12,705 bases of DNA from Lachnoclostridium sp. UBA6558 (GCA_002434335.1 DJJW01000078.1:1-12705), one strand, 5' to 3'; counted from the first letter of the stretch, positions 1 through 6,241 are shown. The notes: a model not told the origin generated them from the letters alone. Numbers and translations are program-made.

Positions 1-39
1 AATTTCTTCAAATCCATCCGCTAAAAATAAATATACCAT
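1..39 (-). CDS. DJ-1/PfpI family protein, N-terminal fragment (runs off left edge)
   Basis: Reading leftward from the ATG at 37-39, the first 13 residues are MVYLFLADGFEEI, after which the gene leaves the window. This matches the opening of bacterial DJ-1/PfpI (ThiJ-like) proteins, where a first beta strand leads into the conserved GFEE segment; the glutamate of that segment is part of the active site near the nucleophilic cysteine, which lies outside the window. An AGGAGG ribosome binding site at 46-51 sits six bases ahead of the start, which supports the gene and the start. Family members are small cytosolic enzymes or chaperones, variously called thiazole-phosphate synthesis proteins, glyoxalases or deglycases; 13 residues cannot choose among them. 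No convincing promoter was seen upstream. Confidence 0.75.
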   Translation of the reverse strand, partial: MVYLFLADGFEEI

Positions 40-256
40 AAAAAACCTCCTGTCTCTTTCTGTGTAAGCTTATTCAAAAGCATTCTCAGATTTTATATCA
101 TTTTACAGTTATTGCGTTTAAATTAATTATACAGAAAAACAAGCTCAAGTACCAGTACTACCCTTCATATATTTCAGGCAATGATACTTATGCTTTTACA
201 TTACACAGTAAGTCTCTTATCCCAGGTAAAATAACTGTAAAAAAATGAAATTCAGC

Positions 257-284
257 TAATGCTTTATAATAAAAAAACCGATAT
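257..284 (+). promoter_or_regulatory. Candidate sigma-D (flagellar sigma factor) promoter for the YjfB-type gene
   Basis: The sequence reads TAAT (257-260), 16 bases, then ACCGATAT (277-284). The known sigma-D/sigma-28 consensus of Firmicutes is TAAA, about 15 bases, GCCGATAT, so both elements differ by one base. Transcription would start near 291, about 40 bases ahead of the start codon. No sigma-A promoter of similar quality was seen in this gap. The match fits the motility annotation of the gene below. Confidence 0.6.
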
Positions 285-331
285 CCATAATAGTTCTGCT
301 GAATCTCATTCAGAAAGGATAAGTGAAAAAC

Positions 332-508
332 ATGGATATAGCTCAATTATCATATTCCTTAGCAATGCAAAATACCGCTACCGCATATAGTTTTGCCGTT
401 ATGAATCTTTCTATGGATATGGTTGAAACTGCAGGAGATGGAATCGTCAAAATGATGGAAACCTCCGTAAATCCCAATATCGGCGGTAATATTGATATTA
501 AGTTATAG
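332..508 (+). CDS. YjfB-family putative motility protein
   Basis: A 58-residue acidic protein beginning MDIAQLSYSLAMQNTA. The MDIA.LS opening, the small-residue-rich amphipathic helices and the length fit the YjfB 'putative motility protein' family (Pfam YjfB_motility), whose biochemical role is unknown; Bacillus yjfB is, as I recall, in the sigma-D regulon. There is no signal peptide, membrane segment or cysteine. The ATG at 332 is preferred because the family starts at MDIA and because AAGGA at 315-319 is 12 bases away; an in-frame GTG at 323 would be only three bases from it. The gene stands alone, with a sigma-D-like promoter upstream and an intrinsic terminator 25 bases after the stop, so it is probably a monocistronic member of the flagellar regulon. 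Confidence 0.75.
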   Translation: MDIAQLSYSLAMQNTATAYSFAVMNLSMDMVETAGDGIVKMMETSVNPNIGGNIDIKL

Positions 509-532
509 TTGATAATTATTTACTAGTTCCAG

Positions 533-572
533 AAAAAACATCTGCACCCCATGGGACCTGCAGATGTTTTTT
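533..572 (+). terminator. Intrinsic terminator after the motility gene
   Basis: A 14-bp perfect inverted repeat, AAAAAACATCTGCA (533-546) and TGCAGATGTTTTTT (559-572), encloses a 12-base loop and ends in six T residues. The A-tract opposite the T-tract means it could also act on the minus strand. Confidence 0.85.
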
Positions 573-631
573 ATTATAGGCTATTATAGCACTATTCTGA
601 TAATTCTTCGCATTATACTACTATTCCGCAA

Positions 632-650
632 ATATTCACGTGAATATAAT
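632..650 (+). promoter_or_regulatory. 16-bp palindrome overlapping a TATAAT box, candidate operator/promoter of ddl
   Basis: ATATTCACGTGAATAT (632-647) is a perfect palindrome and shares its last three bases with TATAAT (645-650), a consensus -10 box. The -35 element 17 bases upstream (TATTCC) is poor, as expected for a regulated or weak promoter. Transcription would begin near 657, giving a leader of about 150 bases before ddl. The bound protein is not identifiable from this window. Confidence 0.4.
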
Positions 651-677
651 ATTCATTAATCAGGAATTCCCGTGTTG

Positions 678-808
678 ACTTCCCGCAATATTTTCAGGGA
701 AGTATACGAAGCTTTCCAATCGATTACAGGAAAGGAGGCTGAGTATGCCGTACAGCATATAAGCTGCCAGCAGTACTTCTGCAAGCATACTCACAATATT
801 AACGTATT
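678..808 (+). promoter_or_regulatory. Structured 5' leader of ddl with displaced Shine-Dalgarno and a 5-codon mini-ORF
   Basis: Four elements follow one another. First, a 7-bp hairpin pairs ACTTCCC (678-684) with GGGAAGT (697-703). Second, CTTTCC (712-717) can pair with GGAAAG (729-734), which is part of the only strong Shine-Dalgarno, GGAAAGGAGG (729-738). Third, six bases after that site an ATG (745) opens the mini-ORF MPYSI, ending TAA at 760-762, out of frame with ddl. Fourth, TGAGTATGC (740-748), which contains this ATG, pairs perfectly with GCATACTCA (785-793). Folding that stem would leave about 16 bases between the Shine-Dalgarno and the ddl ATG, which has no ribosome binding site of its own. 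No known riboswitch or T-box motif was recognised. Confidence 0.45.
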
Positions 809-1864
809 ATGAAAATAGTTGTTTTATCCGGAGGCCTCAGTCCGGAAAGAGATGTGTCTTTATCCTCCGGCTGTCTTATTGCCAATGCACTAATGGATGC
901 CGGTTACGAGGTCGCTCTTGCAGATGTGTATCAGGGAATAGAAATCCCCAAAACTAATCCAGATACCTTATTCCTAAGAAAAGGAGACGGAATTAGACAT
1001 GAACACCATATCCCGGATAACATACCTGACCTGGAAAAACTCATAGCAAGCAATCATGGTAGAACAGAACTGATTGGGGTAAATATCCTTGCCCTATGCA
1101 AATTGTCCGATGTGGTCTTTATCGCACTACACGGTTCTATGGGCGAAAACGGGCAACTCCAGGCCGTATTGGACTGCTGCCAGATTCCCTATACCGGTAC
1201 CGGTTACGCAGGCTGTCTTCTGGCTATGGATAAAGACTTAAGCAAAAAGCTCTTAAAGCAGGAGGGTATCCCCACCGCCCCATGGATAACAGAAGAAGCT
1301 GCTGAAATAACTCCTGAAAAAATAACCACCACAATTGGTTTTCCTTGTGTTGTTAAGCCGGTTCGTAACGGTTCCAGCATTGGTGTTTCCTTTGCATATT
1401 GTGAAGAAGAACTGAAATCTGCCTTAAGTCTTGCTACAGAGAAAATAGCCTCCTTCGGCTCCGGTAAAGTTCTGGTTGAAAAAATGATTAAAGGCCGGGA
1501 GTTCTCTGTTGGTATTCTTGAGAATACTGCGTTGCCGGTGATAGAAATCATCCCCAAGGAAGGCTTCTATGATTACAAAAATAAGTATCAACAGGGCCTT
1601 ACAAACGAATGCTGTCCCGCTGATTTATCCGAGCCGTTAAGGGAAAAAGTACAATTACTTGCATTAAGAGTACACAATGCCCTGCACCTTGGCTCCTATT
1701 CCAGGATAGATTTTATTTTAGACGAAGCCAATGAATTTATCTGCCTTGAGGCTAACACCCTGCCCGGAATGACACCAATGAGCCTTCTTCCTCAGGAAGC
1801 AAAAGCAGCGGGAATTTCCTATGAAGAATTATGCCAAAAAATCGCATTGCTTGGAGCATGTTAA
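809..1864 (+). CDS. ddl: D-alanine--D-alanine ligase
   Basis: A 351-residue ATP-grasp ligase that joins two D-alanines for peptidoglycan precursor synthesis in the cytoplasm. Visible family features are the N-terminal SPERDVSL with the substrate-binding glutamate (E13), HGSMGENG around 108-115, the ATP-binding lysine in VVKP (K183), the GSS loop (189-191), and the Mg-binding residues D301, E314 and N316 in RIDF and EANTLPGMT. The omega loop carries Lys-Tyr (259-260), the pair typical of D-Ala-D-Ala ligases; VanA-type D-lactate ligases differ there. It is about 45 residues longer than E. coli DdlB, mainly from an insertion at about 45-95, a pattern I associate with clostridial homologues. The ATG at 809 is forced, since an in-frame TAA lies at 800-802. 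Its stop overlaps that of the convergent permease gene. Whether it is the main or an accessory ligase cannot be told here. Confidence 0.93.
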   Translation: MKIVVLSGGLSPERDVSLSSGCLIANALMDAGYEVALADVYQGIEIPKTNPDTLFLRKGDGIRHEHHIPDNIPDLEKLIASNHGRTELIGVNILALCKLSDVVFIALHGSMGENGQLQAVLDCCQIPYTGTGYAGCLLAMDKDLSKKLLKQEGIPTAPWITEEAAEITPEKITTTIGFPCVVKPVRNGSSIGVSFAYCEEELKSALSLATEKIASFGSGKVLVEKMIKGREFSVGILENTALPVIEIIPKEGFYDYKNKYQQGLTNECCPADLSEPLREKVQLLALRVHNALHLGSYSRIDFILDEANEFICLEANTLPGMTPMSLLPQEAKAAGISYEELCQKIALLGAC

Positions 1865-1874
1865 AATGCTTCCA
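1852..1874. terminator. Weak imperfect hairpin at the convergent gene ends
   Basis: TGGAGCAT (1852-1859) pairs with ATGCT.CCA (1866-1874) with one bulged base around a 6-base loop, directly over the overlapping stop codons of ddl and the permease gene. No proper T-tract follows on either strand, though both sides are T-rich some bases later. It is the only terminator-like structure between these convergent genes. Confidence 0.25.
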
Positions 1875-2640
1875 GTGTTCCTTTTCTTCTGGCTGTTTTC
1901 TCAATTCCTTTGATTAACAGCCAGGACAGGAGATAATAACCTACACCTATCCCTGCTTCCTGTAATAACAGCATTGCAAATTTCTCAATTATCACTCCTG
2001 AAAACAGCAGATTGACCGCTTCAATACTGCGGGTCAAAGGTATCAGCTGCGATAGGAGCCTGCCAGCTGCGGGCAGCTGGGATATGGGAAAGTTAGCTCC
2101 GCAAAATATCATAAGGATATAGGACATTAAATTCAATACAAAATGCATCTGGTCGGTTATCAGACCAAAGATTCCGATAAACAATCCGAACCCGGCTGCC
2201 GCAAACATTGCAGCAATAACAGCAGCTAAAAACAGCAACAGGTTAATTTGAGAGAAATTCACCTGAAACAAAAGACTTCCGGCAAAGAAACCTATTGTAA
2301 CTGTAACCACCGCAGTGATACAGGTAAATAGTCCCTTATGAAGTATGATTAATAACTTCCCCTCAGGAGCTGTAACCAGGCTTCTGATACAGCCATAGGC
2401 TCTCTCTGCCATAAAGGTGCTGCCAAGGGTAAATATACAGGTATTGACACATAGCAGAAAGGAATTTCCCACCACCCACCGGGTCAGATTATCCGTATTA
2501 TAACTGTAACCTGCAAGAACACAGTAGAAAATGAGTGTCAGCAGCGGATATATGGTCTCAAGACATAGAAATTCATCCAATCTGAAAATTGACTGTCTGC
2601 TCTTGTAACTCAGCCATGCAAGGGTAAAAAATCGTCTCAT
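1861..2640 (-). CDS. ABC-2 type exporter permease (second permease of operon)
   Basis: A 259-residue hydrophobic protein with about six membrane segments (near 30-45, 55-75, 100-125, 135-160, 170-190 and 230-250), the length and layout of ABC-2/DrrB-like permeases. A conserved-looking cytoplasmic stretch, ERAYGCIRSLVTAP (about 80-93), corresponds to the EKE-like coupling region where these permeases contact the ATPase. The start is taken at the ATG at 2638-2640, seven bases after GGAGG and overlapping the previous stop as TGATG; a TTG one codon earlier (2643) is only four bases from the site. It should form the membrane channel with the neighbouring permease and the ATPase. The substrate is unknown; drugs, antimicrobial peptides and lipids are all carried by relatives. 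Confidence 0.85.
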   Translation of the reverse strand: MRRFFTLAWLSYKSRQSIFRLDEFLCLETIYPLLTLIFYCVLAGYSYNTDNLTRWVVGNSFLLCVNTCIFTLGSTFMAERAYGCIRSLVTAPEGKLLIILHKGLFTCITAVVTVTIGFFAGSLLFQVNFSQINLLLFLAAVIAAMFAAAGFGLFIGIFGLITDQMHFVLNLMSYILMIFCGANFPISQLPAAGRLLSQLIPLTRSIEAVNLLFSGVIIEKFAMLLLQEAGIGVGYYLLSWLLIKGIEKTARRKGTLEAF

Positions 2641-3422
2641 CAACTCACCTCCAGTGTTGCTGCTATCCGTACCTGCCGCTCTATTACCGCCGCAAGGAAA
2701 TGTCCCAGTAAGATATAAAGGCCTGTTACTACGGCCAGAATCAGGAGTGTCAGAAGATACTCCCGTATATTCCAGCTATCCGACACACTCAAACGCAGCA
2801 GTTTAACTGCCCAGGTTGGGGAAAGAATATAACTTACAGGTCTTATGAAGACGGGTAGGATCTCTGCCGGAAACACAAAACCGCATACAAGAATAACCGG
2901 TATCTCGATACAATTCATGTACAACTGGGTTTTTCTTGACAAAGTCAGCAGATATGCCAGAAAAATCGATATAACGGAAAAACTCCCTATCGTGCAGACC
3001 AAAGCTAACAGTAAATAAATTGGATGAGTAACTTCCATCCTTACATCAAATAAAAGCTTCGCAGTTCCAAAAGATAATAGAAAAGTTATCATACTAAGAA
3101 AGGTATTGCCTGCTACTTTTCCTGCTATAATGGTTCTAAAGCCTGCCGGAGCAGTATAGATAAGTGACAGGGTGCCGTTATAACGCTCTCTGTTTATATC
3201 TCCGGCTGAAGAAAAGCAGATACAGCTCCAGAGTGCCATCAATCCTGCTCCCAGTACCACATACGACAGAAAATCCTCTCGCTCTGAATTAACAAACATC
3301 TCATATAAAAGCACTGTATTGACTACCGGATTTGCCAGCAGACAGAATCGGAACATAGGCCTTGCAAGGGAGCTTTTTATCTGAAGCAAAGCTGTTGAAA
3401 CAATAACACTTAATCCCTTCAT
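2640..3422 (-). CDS. ABC-2 type exporter permease (first permease of operon)
   Basis: A 260-residue integral membrane protein with about six predicted helices and the cytoplasmic segment INRERYNGTLSLIYTAP (about 76-92), which resembles the 'E...GTLE.L...P' signature of ABC-2 permeases. The ATG overlaps the ATPase stop codon as ATGA, and GGAGGGAGGG lies just upstream inside the ATPase gene, so the two are translationally coupled. It is similar in size and layout to the next permease but clearly diverged, which points to a heterodimeric channel. The last helix is followed by a short basic tail. Confidence 0.86.
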   Translation of the reverse strand: MKGLSVIVSTALLQIKSSLARPMFRFCLLANPVVNTVLLYEMFVNSEREDFLSYVVLGAGLMALWSCICFSSAGDINRERYNGTLSLIYTAPAGFRTIIAGKVAGNTFLSMITFLLSFGTAKLLFDVRMEVTHPIYLLLALVCTIGSFSVISIFLAYLLTLSRKTQLYMNCIEIPVILVCGFVFPAEILPVFIRPVSYILSPTWAVKLLRLSVSDSWNIREYLLTLLILAVVTGLYILLGHFLAAVIERQVRIAATLEVS

Positions 3423-4399
3423 TGCCCTCCCTCCAGTATCTTTACGTAAACATCCTCCAATGTCAATTCTTTATAGGTAAAAGAATGAATACCGCTTCCT
3501 TTTAAGGAATTAAGAATTTCTTCACTGATATCCGTGTTTGCTATGTATTTCATCCTCAGACGGTAACCACTTTCATCTGGTTCACTTATTACCTCTTTAA
3601 CCCCCTGAATACCTTTCAGCTTCGCTATAACAGATTTCTCCACTCTGTCCAGTTTGATTTCCAGGCTCTTATCATCACCGGTTAATTTTTTTAAGTTAGC
3701 AGGTGTATCCAGCGTTATAAGTTTCCCATGATTTAATATGGCAATCCGGTCACAGAGTTCATCCGCTTCATACATATAATGAGTAGTTAGCAGAATTGTT
3801 TTACCTTCTGACTTTAATTTCTTTATAATATCCCGCAGCATCCTGGCTCCTAATGGGTCAAGACCAACTGTGGGCTCATCCATAAAGATTATTTCTGGCT
3901 CATTGATCAATCCTCTGGCAATCTGCAGCCTCTGAACCATACCTTTGGAAAAAGTCTCTACCAGGATATCTGCTTTCTCCGTCAGTCCTACAAGCTCTAA
4001 TAGCCTGGTGATTCTTTTATCCGCCTCCTCTCTGCCTATATGATACAGACAGGCAAAGTATTTAAGATTATCTTTCGCCGACAGACGTCTGTAAAGTCCC
4101 AGTTCCCCGCCAAAGATAAAATTAATACGGTTTCTTATGAGCTTCTCTTGGGTAAAGGTGTTATAACCTAAAACCTCGCATTTCCCTTTCGTTGGTGCAA
4201 GGAGGGTAATCAACATTTTTATCGTCGTAGTCTTTCCTGCTCCATTCTGCCCAAGAAGACCAAATACCTCTCCTCTTTTAACCTGAAAGGAAATTCCGTC
4301 TACCGCCATTACGCGTTCTTTTTTGCTGCTAATCCAGCCCTTTCTGGTAATGAATTCTCTTTTTAGATCTTTGACTTCAATGACACAATCCTTCTCCAT
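3419..4399 (-). CDS. ABC-2 type exporter ATP-binding protein
   Basis: A DrrA/NatA-like ATPase that powers the two permeases. From the chosen start (326 residues), it has Walker A GQNGAGKT (50-57), a signature FSKGMVQ (150-156) in place of LSGGQ as is common in ABC-2 ATPases, Walker B IIFMDEP (170-176) and the switch histidine H207. At the Q-loop the sequence reads FIFGGELGLY, without the usual glutamine. The C-terminal 80 residues end in ELTLEDVYVKILEG, the regulatory tail typical of this family. The start is uncertain: the ATG at 4397-4399 opens the conserved domain but has no Shine-Dalgarno, and an upstream in-frame ATG at 4508-4510 would add 37 residues unlike the family, also without a Shine-Dalgarno. 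It is the first gene of an operon preceded by the palindromic promoter at 4674-4726. Confidence 0.88.
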   Translation of the reverse strand: MEKDCVIEVKDLKREFITRKGWISSKKERVMAVDGISFQVKRGEVFGLLGQNGAGKTTTIKMLITLLAPTKGKCEVLGYNTFTQEKLIRNRINFIFGGELGLYRRLSAKDNLKYFACLYHIGREEADKRITRLLELVGLTEKADILVETFSKGMVQRLQIARGLINEPEIIFMDEPTVGLDPLGARMLRDIIKKLKSEGKTILLTTHYMYEADELCDRIAILNHGKLITLDTPANLKKLTGDDKSLEIKLDRVEKSVIAKLKGIQGVKEVISEPDESGYRLRMKYIANTDISEEILNSLKGSGIHSFTYKELTLEDVYVKILEGGQ

Positions 4400-4673
4400 G
4401 ATCGATTCGTATATTTGACCTGGCACCAGGCAAGTATACTTTGCCTCCCATCTTTTATGCAGAATTATATGATATGTCTGAAAATACTTGCAACAGGCTG
4501 AAGCTCCCATTTGGGGAATACATTTGTGAGATACCCCAAGGCGCTGTTTTTTACTTAGAAGTGCTGCGTTCTCAAAATTGCACTTAAGAATACTTCAAAG
4601 TTATGCCTCAGAAAGATGCAATAGTTTTCAGCCACACCACAGAAAATAAAATAAATATAACAGTTTAATATTA

Positions 4674-4726
4674 AATATTCGATATATATCGAATATTATT
4701 ATAATCGAATATATATGTCAGGTCAA
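4674..4726 (-). promoter_or_regulatory. Sigma-A promoter with 24-bp palindromic operator, ABC-2 exporter operon
   Basis: On the minus strand TTGACC (4721-4726), a 17-base spacer and TATAAT (4698-4703) make a near-consensus promoter pointing at the exporter genes. Immediately downstream, AATATTCGATAT/ATATCGAATATT (4674-4697) is a perfect 24-bp palindrome covering the expected start point near 4691. The half-site TCGAATAT recurs at 4689-4696 and 4705-4712, the second inside the spacer. AT-rich palindromes over the start point are typical ArsR/SmtB-family operators, and the ArsR-type gene lies directly upstream, so repression by that protein is the likely mode. Confidence 0.75.
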
Positions 4727-4749
4727 TACAGGATTTCATAAATTCTTGT

Positions 4750-4781
4750 AAAAAAAACGACCGGATTAGTTTCCGATCGTT
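4750..4781 (-). terminator. Intrinsic terminator of the ArsR-type gene
   Basis: On the minus strand AACGATCGGA (4772-4781) pairs with TCCGGTCGTT (4756-4765), 10 bp with one G-U, around a 6-base loop, running into eight T residues (4750-4757). It lies 20 bases after the regulator's stop and separates it from the exporter promoter. Confidence 0.88.
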
Positions 4782-4801
4782 GGTGTATTTATACTTTTCA
4801 G

Positions 4802-5815
4802 TTATACTGCCCCTTTTTTATCAAGTATCTCAGCCAGTGCTTTCAACAGCTCTCTGGTACCTGTTCTGTTGATACTGTAATATTTGGAGCTTTTGCTCTG
4901 CTCTTCATGTAAGAGTCCGCAATTCTTCATCTGATCCATATGATGAGAAATGGTAGAGGGAGCCATGGATAATTCCTTTGCAATATCAAGTCCTCTTAAA
5001 GGTTCTTTTTCATTGAGCAAAGCAATAATCTTAAGACGTGTCTCATCTCCGATAGCTTTCAGCTGTTTTAACAGCTGTTCCTGGTTCTCCCTGGATTCCC
5101 TGAGTGAATAGAATAGCACCTGGTTCTTCCCGAAAAATCGGATTTTCTTATAGGCGGCAAAGAGGGTAATGGTAAAATAGAATTCCTTATATGGTCCCCG
5201 ATTATAAAAAACCTTACCCATCAATTCCTGAGAGAATTCTAAGGGCTCTGTTGTCTTTAGCCCCTCTTGCGCTTTTATAGCCTCTTTCTGCAGCACTGCT
5301 TGTGCCTGCCGGTTCTTTTTATGAAATTCCTCGGTATCCAGTTCTTTGGCAAAGGCAAAGTAATCGTTGATTATTTTTCCGGTTTCACGAATAAACACTT
5401 TGAACCCAAGATAACTCCCCAGAAACTTGTCATATTCTCTGAAAAGTCTATCCAATTTATCTTCATTTTCCAAGGCTTCTCTTACAAGCTCTACATTAAA
5501 TATATTAAAATAACTGGAGACAAAAGCAGCTACATCCATTTGAAGCAGGTGCTCCCTGTATTCCTCAAGGTTGAACTCATTCAGCGGATAATCCGTCAGG
5601 AACTCCAACATACCCGAAGGGCAGCCTACAGCCTGAAATATTTCCACAAGGTATGCATATTTTTTCTTTAAGCCATCAAGCTTTCCCGCGGAATAAGTCT
5701 CAGTACATAAGGTATGCCACTTCTCTCCCTCCAGAATATTACTTGCCGCTATTAAAAGCTCAATGTCTTCTGAATAAATAAAATAACTATTTTCATTTAG
5801 TTTCTGATAATACAT
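4802..5815 (-). CDS. ArsR-family repressor with long N-terminal domain
   Basis: A 337-residue protein whose last 85 residues form an ArsR-type winged helix: LKAIGDETRLKIIALL (252-267), LDIAKELSMAPSTISHHMDQM with the recognition helix near 285-296, and a wing around SKSSKYYSI (307-315). Classical ArsR proteins are about 100 residues long; here some 245 residues precede the DNA-binding part, mostly charged helices with aromatic-rich strands near 200-240 and no recognised domain. The CVCDL metal site is absent, so arsenic or similar metal sensing through it is unlikely. A weak ribosome binding site (GGGTAGG) precedes the ATG. It has its own terminator and sits just upstream of the exporter operator, so it probably represses that operon. 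No copy of the operator was seen ahead of its own start, so autoregulation is not evident. Confidence 0.82.
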   Translation of the reverse strand: MYYQKLNENSYFIYSEDIELLIAASNILEGEKWHTLCTETYSAGKLDGLKKKYAYLVEIFQAVGCPSGMLEFLTDYPLNEFNLEEYREHLLQMDVAAFVSSYFNIFNVELVREALENEDKLDRLFREYDKFLGSYLGFKVFIRETGKIINDYFAFAKELDTEEFHKKNRQAQAVLQKEAIKAQEGLKTTEPLEFSQELMGKVFYNRGPYKEFYFTITLFAAYKKIRFFGKNQVLFYSLRESRENQEQLLKQLKAIGDETRLKIIALLNEKEPLRGLDIAKELSMAPSTISHHMDQMKNCGLLHEEQSKSSKYYSINRTGTRELLKALAEILDKKGAV

Positions 5816-5929
5816 ATTGGCCTACCCGTCTTTCAATTTCTGTAATTTCAGTTTCAAGGGCGTGTTTGAAAACTCCTTTGCTGTTATGACCGTTCCTCCA
5901 TAAGCAGTTTACAGACATACTTAATCACA

Positions 5930-6181
5930 TCAGCAGATGCTGGAGCCGGTTTTTTCGATACTATTTCTAACAATAGCTGTACAGTTAATCCTTACTAGCT
6001 TTTCCGTTTCCGGAGTCTCGTTTCCCTTCAGTCTGTTGATAATGCTTTGTGCAGCTTTTCTTCCAGTCTCATGCAGGGGAAGAACCATGGTGGTAAGGGC
6101 AGGATAAAAAGCTTCGTCCAACTCCCTGTTATCAAAACCAATCAATGACAGGTCACTGCCCAAATTATAGCAAACCCTGTC
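5930..6181 (-). pseudogene. LacI-family regulator remnant (C-terminal end only)
   Basis: About 84 codons are open from a TAA at 6182-6184 to the stop at 5930. They carry the typical end of a LacI/GalR sugar-binding domain: SDLSLIGFDN, then PALTTMVLPLHETGRKAAQ and NRLKGNE, then a closing VRNS strand. Intact family members have about 330-340 residues with an N-terminal helix-turn-helix; none of that is found in the 160 bases upstream, which instead hold the promoter of the next gene on the opposite strand. The only start is a TTG at 6161-6163 with no ribosome binding site, in the middle of the domain. I read it as a truncated, non-functional remnant. No sugar gene it could have regulated remains beside it. 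Confidence 0.75.
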
Positions 6182-6212
6182 TTAAAAATAAACAAAAAAT
6201 TAATCACTTCTA

Positions 6213-6241
6213 TTGTCATCATTTATTTCATTGGTTATACT
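6213..6241 (+). promoter_or_regulatory. Sigma-A promoter of the YbaK/EbsC-type gene
   Basis: TTGTCA (6213-6218), 17 bases, TATACT (6236-6241). Transcription would start near 6248, giving a leader of about 100 bases. A small hairpin in the leader pairs CAGAAG (6306-6311) with CTTCTG (6323-6328), ending just ahead of the ribosome binding site. Confidence 0.65.

Noticed and set aside
675..680. TTGACT as a -35 box for ddl
   Set aside because: The nearest -10-like sequence (TATACG, 703-708) is 22 bases away, too far for sigma-A, and the element lies in a hairpin stem.
1204..1557. 117-codon minus-strand open frame
   Set aside because: Antisense inside the ATP-grasp domain of ddl; the plus frame carries all conserved motifs.
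809..1864. Vancomycin-resistance-type D-Ala-D-Lac or D-Ala-D-Ser ligase
   Set aside because: The omega loop keeps the Lys-Tyr pair (259-260) of D-Ala-D-Ala ligases, and no vanH, vanX, vanT or vanRS-like genes are nearby.
5267..5671. 134-codon plus-strand open frame
   Set aside because: Antisense shadow of the ArsR-type gene, no ribosome binding site, no promoter, composition not protein-like.
5793..5918. 41-codon minus-strand frame (starting MSVNCLWRNGHNSK) between the LacI remnant and the ArsR start
   Set aside because: No ribosome binding site, overlaps the regulator's start in another frame, and no family recognised.
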